DNA from: Ancylobacter crimeensis
GTDB taxonomy: Bacteria > Pseudomonadota > Alphaproteobacteria > Rhizobiales > Xanthobacteraceae
Direction of reading: 5' to 3'
Length of the DNA: 64,000 nt
Assembly: GCF_023016805.1 (NCBI RefSeq)
Contig: NZ_JALKCH010000016.1
Location: forward strand, 22,989 to 86,988
Shown: one piece after another, positions 42,702 through 51,556 of the stretch
Numbering within the stretch: position 1 is the first letter of the stretch
How the letters are laid out: every line of letters begins with the position of its first letter
Position numbers and translations under genes: made by a program
The notes under the pieces: model-generated
What the model was told of the DNA's origin: nothing
Seen by the model: the letters and a program-made list of their open reading frames with translations, nothing else
The model's database searches: none

Positions 42702-43145
42702 ATGCCCGGCACCATCCGCCTGCACCGCGTGCTCAAGGCCAGCCCGGAAAAGGTATATCGCGCCTTCGTCGAGCCGGACGCCCTCGCCAAATGGCTTCCG
42801 CCGGACGGTTTCGTCTGTACGGTCCATGCCTTCGAGGCGAAGGTCGGCGGCAGTTTCCGCATGTCGTTCCGTAATTTCACCACGGGCGACAGCCACGCCT
42901 TTGGGGGCACCTATACGGAACTCGTCCGCGGGGAGCGGCTGCGCTACACCGACCGCTTCGACGATCCCGGCCTGTCCGGCGAGATGCAGGTGAGCGTGGT
43001 GCTGGAAAAGTTCGCGGTCGGCACCGGGCTTTCCATCGAGCAGGCGGGCATACCCGACGCCATCCCGGTCGAGGCCTGCTGTCTCGGCTGGCAGGACAGC
43101 CTGCGGAACCTCGCCCGGCTGGTCGAGCCGGAGATCCGGGCCTAG
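42702..43145 (+). CDS. SRPBCC (AHSA1-like) domain protein
   Basis: A 147-residue START/Bet v1-like protein: RLHRVLKASPEKVYRAFVEPDALAKWLPPDGF, GGSFRMSFRNF and the C-terminal CCLGWQDSLRNLARLVEP. The fold forms a hydrophobic pocket; AHSA1-type bacterial members are often stress or ArsR-linked proteins of unknown ligand. GGAGGAGCGAC precedes the ATG at 42702. The 240 bases upstream hold no gene I can support. Confidence 0.87.
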   Translation: MPGTIRLHRVLKASPEKVYRAFVEPDALAKWLPPDGFVCTVHAFEAKVGGSFRMSFRNFTTGDSHAFGGTYTELVRGERLRYTDRFDDPGLSGEMQVSVVLEKFAVGTGLSIEQAGIPDAIPVEACCLGWQDSLRNLARLVEPEIRA

Positions 43146-43234
43146 CACCGGAAAGCGGGACGCGCCGAACCTCGCCGGCGGGCTTCGCAGGCGGGGAAAT
43201 GCTTTAGGAGGTCGTGCCTTCGGCGGATTGCGGC

Positions 43235-43777
43235 CTACAGCGCTTCCCCGGCCAGTACCGGGGCGTCGCTCTCGGGGGCGGCGTCCTCGGCCTCCTCGTC
43301 CTCCGCGCCGGCCGGCAATGTGGCGCCGAGGGCGGAGGCAAGGTTCTTGTCCAGCTTGCGCAACAGCTTGCGCAGCCGCTTGCGGTCCTTGGAATCGAGG
43401 CCCGCGATCATGATGTCCTCGATCCGGTCCCAGATGCCGTCGACCGCACCGGCCCGCTGGCGGCCTTCCTCGGTGAGCCAGACGCGCACCAGCCGGCCGT
43501 CGCCGTCGCTGGCCTTGCGGGTCAGCAGGCCCTGCGCGGAGAGCCGGCCGACCGTCTTGGACGCGGTGGGCGGGCGCACCTGAAGCGCGGCGGCCAGCTC
43601 CGTCATGGTGCGGCCGTCGCTCTCGGAGAGCAGCTTGAGAACCGATTCCTGACCCGGGAACAGCCCGAGCTCGGCGAGATGGCGCGCCGCCAGGGCACGC
43701 TGCAGCCGGGCCGCGCGATGCAGCCTGTGGCCGATGCTTCTGTCGAGTGAGTCCTTCACGTCTGCCCCATCCTTCAC
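43235..43777 (-). CDS. MarR family transcriptional regulator
   Basis: A 180-residue winged-helix regulator: MTELAAALQVRPPTASKTVGRLSAQGLLTRKASDGDGRLVRVWLTEEG is the DNA-binding part (residues about 58-105). It is followed by helices and an acidic C-terminal tail (AEDEEAEDAAPE). The start is a GTG at 43777; a GTG at 43759 with GGATGGGG upstream is equally good. MarR proteins typically sense phenolic compounds. The nearby flavodoxin-like oxidoreductase gene lies upstream on the same strand and is a possible target. Confidence 0.86.
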   Translation of the reverse strand: MKDGADVKDSLDRSIGHRLHRAARLQRALAARHLAELGLFPGQESVLKLLSESDGRTMTELAAALQVRPPTASKTVGRLSAQGLLTRKASDGDGRLVRVWLTEEGRQRAGAVDGIWDRIEDIMIAGLDSKDRKRLRKLLRKLDKNLASALGATLPAGAEDEEAEDAAPESDAPVLAGEAL

Positions 43778-43864
43778 CGTTGCCCCAAGCGTGTGAGAGG
43801 ATGCCTCACCATGACCGGACTTGGCGGCGCCGTCAAAAGATAAGAGGACGTCGGGGAGGTCGCC

Positions 43865-44452
43865 TCACAGGCGTGCGAAACGCGCCTCCACCCGCTCGAG
43901 GAAGCGCCGGCGTTTGGCCTCGCCGGCGCTGTCCATGGCGTGGAGCGCCAGCCACAGATGTCGCGCGCGGGGGTGGATGATGCCGCCGATTCCGGCCGCG
44001 AGCAGCTTGCGGCCGGGCTGGCCGATCCAGCGCCACCACCACCAGGGCGAGCCGAGCGTGGTCACGAGCGCGAGCACCCGCACCTGGGTGAGGTGCCTCT
44101 CCAGCATGCCGTAGGGCTTGGGCATGCCGAACGTCTCATAGGGCACCAGCACCCGGTCGAGCCAGCCCTTCAGCATGGCGGGCGGGCCGTACCACCAGGT
44201 GGGATAGACCAGCACAAGCGCCTGCGCCCGCTTCACCCGGTCGAGATGGTCGGCGACGTTGACGCGGTTGAGGCCGGGCGTGTGATAGTCGCGCCGCTCC
44301 TGTGCGCTCATCACCGGCTGGAAGCCCTCGTCATAGAGGTCGATCAGGTCCACCTCGTGCCCCGCGCGTTCCAGCCCGCGCCGCGCGGCATCGCGCACCG
44401 CCGCGCCGAAGCTTTCCGGTACCGGATGGCAGTGGATGAGCAGCACGCGCAT
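43865..44452 (-). CDS. NAD(P)H-dependent flavodoxin-fold oxidoreductase (quinone reductase family)
   Basis: A 195-residue protein of the NQO1/KefF/MdaB family. The N-terminal strand MRVLLIHCHPVPESF binds the flavin phosphate and YPTWWYGPPAMLKGWLDRV is the family signature. A run of four tryptophans (SPWWWWRW) near residue 135 is unusual. These enzymes reduce quinones or other electrophiles by two electrons. It starts four bases after the FAD oxidase stop and ends the six-gene operon that begins with the NMT1-type binding protein. Confidence 0.87.
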   Translation of the reverse strand: MRVLLIHCHPVPESFGAAVRDAARRGLERAGHEVDLIDLYDEGFQPVMSAQERRDYHTPGLNRVNVADHLDRVKRAQALVLVYPTWWYGPPAMLKGWLDRVLVPYETFGMPKPYGMLERHLTQVRVLALVTTLGSPWWWWRWIGQPGRKLLAAGIGGIIHPRARHLWLALHAMDSAGEAKRRRFLERVEARFARL

Positions 44453-44456
44453 GGCC

Positions 44457-45893
44457 TCACGCTCCGATGCCGGGAAACAGATAGGTCCGGGCCCCGGAAA
44501 AGTCGAAGGCAGGGTCTTCCCACGCGATCATCTTGTGCGGGTTGAGCAGGCCGTGCGGGTCCGCCTCGCGCTTGAAGGCGAGCTGGTCCGGGTCGGTCTG
44601 CTTCATGCCGCCTTCCTCCAGCGTGTAGCGGTGCGGATCGAACACCACGGCGCCCATCGCCTCATGCAGGGCGACGATTTCCGCCAGCCGTTCCTCCGTC
44701 GTGAAGCGCACCAGCGGCAGGCCGAAGCAGGTGACCTTGCCGTCGAAGCGCACGAATTCCAGATGCGCCGCCACCTCGTCCCCCAGCGCTTCGTGGATGC
44801 GCGAGACCAGCGCGAGCTGGTCCGGGAAGGGGTAGAGCGTCTGCAGATAGGTGATCGCCGGATCGACCCGCAGCGCGCGCAGCGTGGTGTGGTTCCACGA
44901 TAATTCGTAGAGCGGGGGCAGCCCCTTCGCCTCCTCGGGGGCGAGCCGGTCGGAGCGGAACAGGATCTCCGCCCCGGCAAAGCGCCGCGTGAAGGCCTCG
45001 AATGCCTCGCGCGCCAGGGCGTCCACCATCACCAGCGCGACATGGCGGCCGTCCGGCAGGAAGGAGCGGTGGCGCAGGAAGGCCGCCTGCGGGACCGGAG
45101 CGGCGATGACGCTGACCAGCTTCTTCAGGATCGCGTCCTGCTCGCCGAGCGCATTGCCATAGGCCGCCGCGGCGGCGAAGCTCTCGAAGCCGATGATCAC
45201 CTCCAGCCAGTCGCAGGCTGGTGCCAGCGGCATCTCGACCTCGACGATCACGCCATTGGTGCCATAGGCGTGCGCGACGCGGGCGAGGTCGTCGCCGGTC
45301 AGCCGCAGCCGGCGCGGCTCGGCCTCCATCGTCAGCAGGGTGAGGCTGATGATGTTGCCGAGGTCGCGCAGCCCGCCCCAGGTGATCGAGCCGACCCCGC
45401 CCGAGCCGCCGGCGATGAAGCCGCCGATGGAGGCGGAGCGATAGGTGGAGGGATGAAGCCGCAATTCCTGCCCGCTGCGGCTGCGGGTCTGCGCGTCGAT
45501 CTCGGCGAGGACGGCGCCGGGCTCCGCGCGCACCCGGCCGGGCGCGATCTCCAGCACCTCGTCCATGCCGGAGAGGTCCAGCACCACGCCCCCGGCGAGC
45601 GGCATGGCCTGCCCGTAATTGCCGGTGCCGGCTCCGCGCGGAGTGACGGGAATGCGCAGCTCGACGCAGGCCGCGAGCACCCGAACGATGTCGGCCTCGC
45701 TGGCGACGCTCACCACGAGGTCGGCGGTCACCTCCGCGAGCTGGCGCTTGAGCACCGGGGAGTACCAGTAGAAGTCGCGGCTCTTCTGCCGGATGAGGGC
45801 GGGGTTGTCCTCCATCCGCAGTCCGTCCAGCCGGGCGCGCAGCGTGGCGAGGTCGTAGGCGGGGCGGGCGCTCGAAAAGCCGGGCGTGCTCAT
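44457..45893 (-). CDS. FAD-binding oxidase (GlcD/D-lactate dehydrogenase-like, PCMH domain)
   Basis: A 478-residue flavoprotein. The FAD-binding PCMH domain covers about residues 55-230, with IPVTPRGAGTGNYGQAMPLAGGVVLDLSGM and GGFIAGGSGGVGSITWG; a C-terminal oxidase domain follows. Relatives oxidise glycolate, D-lactate and other 2-hydroxyacids, or alditols. The start overlaps the amidohydrolase gene stop (ATGA), so it is in the same operon and may oxidise the deaminated product. No FeS subunit accompanies it. Confidence 0.88.
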   Translation of the reverse strand: MSTPGFSSARPAYDLATLRARLDGLRMEDNPALIRQKSRDFYWYSPVLKRQLAEVTADLVVSVASEADIVRVLAACVELRIPVTPRGAGTGNYGQAMPLAGGVVLDLSGMDEVLEIAPGRVRAEPGAVLAEIDAQTRSRSGQELRLHPSTYRSASIGGFIAGGSGGVGSITWGGLRDLGNIISLTLLTMEAEPRRLRLTGDDLARVAHAYGTNGVIVEVEMPLAPACDWLEVIIGFESFAAAAAYGNALGEQDAILKKLVSVIAAPVPQAAFLRHRSFLPDGRHVALVMVDALAREAFEAFTRRFAGAEILFRSDRLAPEEAKGLPPLYELSWNHTTLRALRVDPAITYLQTLYPFPDQLALVSRIHEALGDEVAAHLEFVRFDGKVTCFGLPLVRFTTEERLAEIVALHEAMGAVVFDPHRYTLEEGGMKQTDPDQLAFKREADPHGLLNPHKMIAWEDPAFDFSGARTYLFPGIGA

Positions 45894-47257
45894 AAACGGG
45901 CGTCCTCCCTCGGGGCGCTACGGTCGTCGTCCTCCGCCCTATCCGGCAGCTCCGCCGAAAGGAGCCGCCCGGCGCGCAGCACCAGGCGCGGCGCGCCGGG
46001 CCGCGCGAACAGCGCGTGTACCCCGCGCGCGGCGGTCACGATGAGGTCCGCCGGCGCGCCGGGGGCCAGCGTGCCGACGCCGTCCAGCCCCATCGCGGCT
46101 GCCGGCGCAGCGGCGATGGCGGCCGGCCAGTCGCCGATGGGGTGGTCGAGATGCAGGATGCGGGTCGCCTCGCGCCAGACCTCGATCATGTCGAAATCGC
46201 CGTGAGGGTAGAAGGGATCGCGCACATTGTCGCTCGCCACCATCACTTTCACGCCGCGCGCCTTCAACTCGTGCAGAAGCGTGACCCCGCGCCAGAGCGG
46301 CGTGCGACCGGTGGCGCGGTCCTGCAGATAAAGGTTGCACATCGGCAGCGACACCACCGCGATGCCGGCCTCGGCCACCGCATCCATGGTGCGGGCGGCG
46401 GTGTCCGCGTCCTGCCGGGCGAGCGAGCAGCAATGGCCGGCGATGATGCGGCCGGCAAAGCGGCGGGCCCTGGCCATCCGCGCCAGCGCCAGCAGGCCCT
46501 GCGCTTCCGGATCGCCGGTCTCGTCCACATGCAGGTCGAGGTCGAGCCCATGGCGCTCGGCGGCGGCGAACAGGTTGGCGAGGCCAGCTTCGAGCTGAGG
46601 CGTGCGGTAGAGGAAGCCGCCCAGCGTGCCGCCATGGCGGGCGGTGAGCACTACGACGGGTGCCAGTGCCGCCGCATCGGCGGCAAGGTCCACCGGCACC
46701 AGGCTCACCGCCTGCAGCGCGATCCGCCCGGCCCATTCCACCCGGAGCCCGGCAAAGACCTGCCACGCGGTCTCGGCCTGCGGGCCGACGCTGTCGAGAT
46801 GGGTGCGCAGCGCTACCGTGCCGTGGGCATGGGCGCTCTGGAGGCCGCGCGTCATCCGCGCCAGTAGATCGGTCTCGGTCCAGTTCGCCGCATCGTCGGC
46901 GGCGGCCTTCAGCGCCCCGGCGAAGCTGCCGTCGGGGTTGGGCGCGCGATGCCAGATATGGGCCTTGTCGAGATGGGTGTGCATGTCCACCAGTCCCGGC
47001 AGCACCAGCCCCCCGTCGAGCGGGATGGCCATCGCGCCGTCCGGCAGCGGGATCGTGCCGGCGAGGGCCAGCGCGGCGATGCGCCCGTCGGCGATGTCGA
47101 TGTCGAGTCGCACGAGGTTTTCGGCGTCGGGCGTTGTGGCGAGGAGGCCGGGCGCCGGGTTGCCGCGTAACAGACAGGCCGGTGCCCGCACGCCGGCGAG
47201 CCGATAGCGGTCCGGCTCGGTTTCGAACGCGGCGCGCACCAGCTCCATCGGGCTCAT
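45890..47257 (-). CDS. Amidohydrolase family protein (cytosine deaminase-like)
   Basis: A 455-residue TIM-barrel amidohydrolase with metal motif VDMHTHLDKAHIW near residue 90, LDLHVDETGDPEA, IIAGHCC and the late aspartate in ASDNVRDPFYPHGDFD. The HTHLDK and SDNVRDPF forms are those of cytosine deaminase (CodA) and isoguanine-type enzymes. A heterocyclic amine or cyclic amide is the likely substrate. It overlaps the permease gene stop (ATGA) and stands in an NMT1-type transporter operon, which suggests uptake and deamination of a pyrimidine-like ring. Confidence 0.88.
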   Translation of the reverse strand: MSPMELVRAAFETEPDRYRLAGVRAPACLLRGNPAPGLLATTPDAENLVRLDIDIADGRIAALALAGTIPLPDGAMAIPLDGGLVLPGLVDMHTHLDKAHIWHRAPNPDGSFAGALKAAADDAANWTETDLLARMTRGLQSAHAHGTVALRTHLDSVGPQAETAWQVFAGLRVEWAGRIALQAVSLVPVDLAADAAALAPVVVLTARHGGTLGGFLYRTPQLEAGLANLFAAAERHGLDLDLHVDETGDPEAQGLLALARMARARRFAGRIIAGHCCSLARQDADTAARTMDAVAEAGIAVVSLPMCNLYLQDRATGRTPLWRGVTLLHELKARGVKVMVASDNVRDPFYPHGDFDMIEVWREATRILHLDHPIGDWPAAIAAAPAAAMGLDGVGTLAPGAPADLIVTAARGVHALFARPGAPRLVLRAGRLLSAELPDRAEDDDRSAPREDARL

Positions 47258-48141
47258 TGCCGTGTCACCGCGCTGTCGTGCCAGCGCCGCAGCGCCAGCC
47301 AGGAAACAAGACTAAGCACCGTATGGATGAGGATGCCGGTGAGCGAGATGAGCAGGAGTGCCGCGAACATGCGCGGAATGTTCAACCGGTAGCCGGATTC
47401 CACCACCCGGAAAGCGAGGCCCGAGCCCTGTCCCGCCGATCCCGCCGCGATCTCGGCGACGATGGCGCCGATCAGCGCGAGGCCGCCGGCAATGCGCAGC
47501 CCGCCGAGGAAATAGGGCAGCGCGGCCGGCAGGCGCAGCAGGATGAGGCTCTGCCAGCGGCTGGCACCGGACAGCGCGAACAGGTCCTGCAGATTGGGAT
47601 CGACCGAATTGAGGCCGAGTGCGGTATTGGACAGGATCGGGAAGAAGGCGACGATGAAGGCGCAGGTCAGCACCGCCGTCCCGGGCTCCAGATAGATCAG
47701 CATCAGCGGCGCAATGGCGACCACCGGCGTGACCTGCAGGATCACCGCGATCGGAAACAGCGACAGTTCGACCAGCCGCGAGGCGGCGAACACCAGTGCC
47801 AGTACGCCCCCGCCGATGACCGCCGTTGCGAGCGCGAGCGCGGTGATGCGCAGCGTAACCAGCAGCGAGCCGGAGAGCACGGCCCAGTCCTTGATCAGGG
47901 TCGACACCACCAGCCCGGGGCCGGGCAGGATATAGGGCGGAAGGGCGTTGAGCCGCACCACCAGATCCCAGCCGAGCACGGCCAGCGCCAGCACCGCGAC
48001 CGGCAGCAGCCAGCGCCCATGGGCGAGCCACGTACGCGCCGGGCCTGGTGCCGGGCCTGGTGCCGTATCGGGCTTGGCGGGAAACGGAGGCGGGGCGATC
48101 AGGCCCTCGGAGGCGCCGTCCGGCAAGAGCCGCTCCGCCAT
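47254..48141 (-). CDS. ABC transporter permease (SsuC/TauC/ThiX-like)
   Basis: A 295-residue inner-membrane permease of the BPD_transp_1 family with about six membrane segments. The EAA-like loop reads ALSGASRWQSLILLRLPAALPYFLGG near residue 200. It has a cytoplasmic N-terminal stretch of about 40 Pro-rich residues. It pairs with the ATPase and NMT1-type binding protein upstream in the operon. Confidence 0.9.
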   Translation of the reverse strand: MAERLLPDGASEGLIAPPPFPAKPDTAPGPAPGPARTWLAHGRWLLPVAVLALAVLGWDLVVRLNALPPYILPGPGLVVSTLIKDWAVLSGSLLVTLRITALALATAVIGGGVLALVFAASRLVELSLFPIAVILQVTPVVAIAPLMLIYLEPGTAVLTCAFIVAFFPILSNTALGLNSVDPNLQDLFALSGASRWQSLILLRLPAALPYFLGGLRIAGGLALIGAIVAEIAAGSAGQGSGLAFRVVESGYRLNIPRMFAALLLISLTGILIHTVLSLVSWLALRRWHDSAVTRQ

Positions 48142-48197
48142 GGCTCACGCGCTCCGCGAACGGGGAAGGCGGCGCGGCGCGGCGAGTGCCCGCGGCG

Positions 48198-49037
48198 TCA
48201 CAGCCGCTCTCCCATCGCGGCGGCCAGCGCCTGCGAGGTCTGCCGGCACAGGGCGGCATAATCCGCCGAAGTGCGGAAGGCCTCGTCGCGCGGCAGGGCC
48301 GGGTCGATGCCGATCTCCGCCGCCACCCGCCCGGGCCGCGCCCGGAAGACGAGGATGCGGGTGGAGAGGAACACCGATTCGAACACCGAATGGGTGACGA
48401 ACACCACGGTGCATTTCAGTTGCCGCCACACCGCCAGCAGATCGTTGTTCAGCTTGAAGCGGGTGATCTCGTCCAGCGCGGCGAAAGGTTCGTCCATCAG
48501 CAGCAGGGCCGGTTTCGTCACCAGCGCGCGGGCGATGGACACGCGCATCTTCATGCCGCCGGAAAGCTCGCGCGGATAGGCGTCGCGGAAGGCGCCGAGC
48601 CCGACCATCTCCAGCGCCTCCATGATCGCCGCTTCCGCCTGCCGGCGGCCGATCCCCTGCAGCCGGAGCGGCAGGTGGACATTGCCGAACACGGTGGCCC
48701 ACGGCATCAGCGTGGGTTCCTGGAACACGAAGCCGATGGAAGGGGCGCCGCCGGCCGGCCGGCCCTCGATTCGCCCGCCGGTCGGCTCCGACAGCCCCGC
48801 AATGAGCCGGAGGGCCGTCGACTTGCCGCAGCCGGAGGGGCCGAGCAGGGAGAGGAACTCGCCGGCACGAACCTCCATGTCGAGCCCGTCGAGCGCGGTG
48901 ACCCCGTTCGGGAAGGCCTTCGCCACCCCGTCCAGCCGCAGGACGACCTCGCGGGCGGGCGCCATGGTCGCCTGAGCCGGCCCGTCTGCACTCATCGTCC
49001 ACCTCACTGCACTCATCGGACCGGGCGATTGCATCAC
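48198..49037 (-). CDS. ABC transporter ATP-binding protein (SsuB/TauB-like)
   Basis: A 279-residue ATPase with Walker A GPSGCGKST near residue 67, signature LSGGMKMRVSIARAL and Walker B LLLMDEPFAALDE. The GTG-ATG start at 49032-49037 overlaps the binding-protein stop. The first ~35 residues precede the ABC domain, and the later methionine at APAREVV could be the real start. It energises import by the adjacent permease. Confidence 0.92.
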   Translation of the reverse strand: MMQSPGPMSAVRWTMSADGPAQATMAPAREVVLRLDGVAKAFPNGVTALDGLDMEVRAGEFLSLLGPSGCGKSTALRLIAGLSEPTGGRIEGRPAGGAPSIGFVFQEPTLMPWATVFGNVHLPLRLQGIGRRQAEAAIMEALEMVGLGAFRDAYPRELSGGMKMRVSIARALVTKPALLLMDEPFAALDEITRFKLNNDLLAVWRQLKCTVVFVTHSVFESVFLSTRILVFRARPGRVAAEIGIDPALPRDEAFRTSADYAALCRQTSQALAAAMGERL

Positions 49038-50071
49038 TGCGGGCGCAGCTCCTTGCCGACGCCCTTGTTCACGAATTGCAGCGTATAGGCCTTGGTGTAG
49101 TCGATTCCACCATCGACAACCTTTGCGCGCACCATCTTGTCGAAGAAACTCTTCATCCGCGCATCCGTCATCGCCCCGATGCCGGAGGTCAGGGTGTCGC
49201 CTGAATCGACGATGCCATAGTCCTTCATCTTAGCGATGGAGAAGGCGATCATCTCATCCGTCATTTCCGGATTGTCTTTCTTGATCAAGGCATTGGCCTT
49301 GGAATTGTCGCCATACAGGTAATTGTACCAGCCGATGATCGACGCATCCACGAAGCGCTGCACGAGGTCGGGATTGGTCCTGGCAAGCTCGGAGCGGGTC
49401 TCGATGGTGGTGGAATAGGTATCGAAACCCTGATCGGCCAGCAGGAAGAGGGAGGGTTTGAACCCGCCTTCCTTCTCCACTGCGAAAGGTTCGGAGGTGA
49501 TGTAGCCCTGCATCGCGCTGTTCTTGTCCGCAAGAAACGGCGCGACATTGAAGGTATAGGGTTTCACCTGGCTTTCGCTGAAGCCATAATCCTTGACAAG
49601 CCATTGATAGTAGCTGGCGAGACCTTCCTTTGAAACGAAGAGTGTCTTGGACTTGAGTTCATCGAAGCTCTTCACGTCCGGATGAGCAATCAGAACCTGC
49701 GGATCTTTCTGGAACATCGCCGCGACGATAATGGTGGGGATGCCCTCCTTCACCGAGTCGAAGGCCTGCAACATATTGGCGCCCATATAGAAATCAATCT
49801 TGCCGACCGGCAGCAGGAGCCTATTGTTGGCCTGCGGCCCGCCGGGTAGGATTTTCACGTCTAGCCCGTATTTCGCATAGGTCCCGTCGACGACCGCCTG
49901 GTAGAATCCCCCATGCTCCGCCTGGGCCACCCAGTTGGTACCGAAGGTGACCTTGTCGGCAGCTTCGGCCGCAACCACGCGCAAACCCGCGCCAATGCTT
50001 GCAGCACCGAGGCCGCAGACGAGAAGCGCGCGGGCACATCGCGCGGCAAGGGCTCGGAAACCGGGGCGCAT
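49034..50071 (-). CDS. NMT1/THI5-like ABC transporter substrate-binding protein
   Basis: A 345-residue periplasmic protein with a signal peptide (cleaved near AAEAADK). The binding domain shows KVTFGTNWVAQAEHGGFYQAV, a tryptophan-alanine start typical of the NMT1/THI5 family, and LPGGPQANNRLLLPVGKIDFYMG. Relatives bind pyrimidine precursors, sulfonates or nitriles. GGGAG lies upstream of the ATG at 50071. Its base composition is visibly lower in GC than that of all neighbours, which suggests a different history from the rest of the operon. Confidence 0.9.
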   Translation of the reverse strand: MRPGFRALAARCARALLVCGLGAASIGAGLRVVAAEAADKVTFGTNWVAQAEHGGFYQAVVDGTYAKYGLDVKILPGGPQANNRLLLPVGKIDFYMGANMLQAFDSVKEGIPTIIVAAMFQKDPQVLIAHPDVKSFDELKSKTLFVSKEGLASYYQWLVKDYGFSESQVKPYTFNVAPFLADKNSAMQGYITSEPFAVEKEGGFKPSLFLLADQGFDTYSTTIETRSELARTNPDLVQRFVDASIIGWYNYLYGDNSKANALIKKDNPEMTDEMIAFSIAKMKDYGIVDSGDTLTSGIGAMTDARMKSFFDKMVRAKVVDGGIDYTKAYTLQFVNKGVGKELRPQ

Positions 50072-50223
50072 CTGTATCTCCCTGAGAGAAGCGCAGGACG
50101 AGGATGCCGGCATATTAGGCGAGCCCAATGCCGGTGCAAACGATTGCTCGCGCACCACCGCCACCCACGACAGATAGCGGCGCAAGCCCTTGCGAAATCC
50201 CGTGGAATGGCTAGCGTCGGGGC

Positions 50224-50631
50224 ATGCTACGTCATCTCGTCCCCGCCTCGCTCCGCGCCCCCTTCGCCCGCTACAGCCATGCCGTCGAGGTGCCGGCGGG
50301 CGCCCGGCTGCTGCTTGTGTCCGGCCAGCTCGGAATCGCGCCGGACGAGGTCGTGCCGGAAAGCGCGGAGGAGCAGGCGGCCCTGTGTTTCCGCGCCATC
50401 TCGGCCTGTCTCGCCGAAGCGGGCATGAGCGCGGCGGACGTGGTGCGGCTGAACGCCTATGTCACCGATCGCGCCCATATGACCGGCTACATGGCCGCCC
50501 GGGACCGCTTCGTCGCCGATCCGCCGCCGGCTTCGACGCTGATGATCGTCTCCGGCTTCACCCGGCCGGAGTTCAAGGTCGAGGTCGAGGCTCTGGCCGC
50601 GCGGCTCGACGAAAGACCGGAGCCGGCGTGA
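50224..50631 (+). CDS. RidA family protein
   Basis: A 135-residue RidA/YjgF member: RYSHAVEVPAGARLLLVSGQLGIAPDEVV, then FRAISACLAEAGMSAADVVRLNAYVTD, then a final RPEFKVEVEALAA. The arginine position before the last strand is shifted compared with canonical RidA, so this may be an Rid1-7 subgroup with another substrate. It is divergent from the NMT1 operon and followed 97 bases later by the creatininase-family gene, with which it may be co-transcribed. Confidence 0.86.
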   Translation: MLRHLVPASLRAPFARYSHAVEVPAGARLLLVSGQLGIAPDEVVPESAEEQAALCFRAISACLAEAGMSAADVVRLNAYVTDRAHMTGYMAARDRFVADPPPASTLMIVSGFTRPEFKVEVEALAARLDERPEPA

Positions 50632-50728
50632 GCGACAAGGCTTGTCGCCATACGGCATGAGCTTCTATGACGGGGGCAGAAACACTGCCTGCCCGCGCAC
50701 CCATCCGCCTCTGCCCACGAGACCGCAT

Positions 50729-51556
50729 ATGCCGCCGAAACGCTTCTGGACCGAGCTGACCTGGGGCGATTTCGCCGCGGGCGACACCGAGAGCTGGATC
50801 GCGGTGCTGCCCGTCGCCGCGGTGGAGCAGCATGGCCCGCATCTGCCGGTCGGCGTCGACGTGATGATCGGCCAGGGCTATCTGGATGCGGTTATGCCGC
50901 TGCTGCCGGCGGATATTCCGGCGGTTTTCCTGCCGCTGCAGGCTGTGGGAAAGTCCAATGAACACATACACTTTCCCGGCACGCTGACGCTTTCCGCCGA
51001 GACGGTGATCCGCGCCTGGACGGAGATCGGGGAGAGCGTTCACCGCGCCGGCCTGCGCAAGATCGTGCTGGTGAACTCCCATGGCGGCAATGTGCCGATC
51101 CTCGACATCGTGGCCCGCGACCTGAGGGCCCGGCTCGGCATGCTGGCGGTCACCATCTCCTGGCATCGCTTCGGCTATCCCGATGGGCTCTTCACGCCGC
51201 GCGAGCGCCAGCACGGCATCCATGCCGGCGGCATAGAGACCTCGCTGATGATGGCGTTCCGCCCGAATGTGGTGCGTGGAAACGCGATCGACGACTTCAC
51301 GCCGGCAACCCTCGGCATGGAGCAGGAGTTCGCCTTTCTGCGTGCCGGCGCTCCGGCCGGTTTCGGGTGGATGTCGCAGGACATTCAGCCGACCGGCGCC
51401 ATGGGCGACGCCACGGAGGCGAGCGTGGAGAAGGGAGAGGCCTGTGCTGCCTATGGTGCGCGGGCCTTCATAGCGCTGCTGGACGACGTGCATCGCTTCG
51501 ATCTTCGCCGGCTGGCACCGGGTCCGCTGGGCGGGCGCGAGGAGGGTTCGGCGTGA
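50729..51556 (+). CDS. Creatininase family amidohydrolase
   Basis: A 275-residue protein of the creatininase/MftE/ArfB family. Metal-binding elements are VAAVEQHGPHLPVGVDVMIG near residue 35-55 (Glu, His, Asp), VNSHGGN near 123 and HAGGIETSLM near 185. The family opens cyclic amides (creatinine) or cleaves formamides in cofactor synthesis. The ATG at 50729 was preferred because earlier candidates add a non-conserved stretch. The stop overlaps the next start (GTGA). A lactam or imide substrate fits the surrounding heterocycle genes. Confidence 0.87.
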   Translation: MPPKRFWTELTWGDFAAGDTESWIAVLPVAAVEQHGPHLPVGVDVMIGQGYLDAVMPLLPADIPAVFLPLQAVGKSNEHIHFPGTLTLSAETVIRAWTEIGESVHRAGLRKIVLVNSHGGNVPILDIVARDLRARLGMLAVTISWHRFGYPDGLFTPRERQHGIHAGGIETSLMMAFRPNVVRGNAIDDFTPATLGMEQEFAFLRAGAPAGFGWMSQDIQPTGAMGDATEASVEKGEACAAYGARAFIALLDDVHRFDLRRLAPGPLGGREEGSA

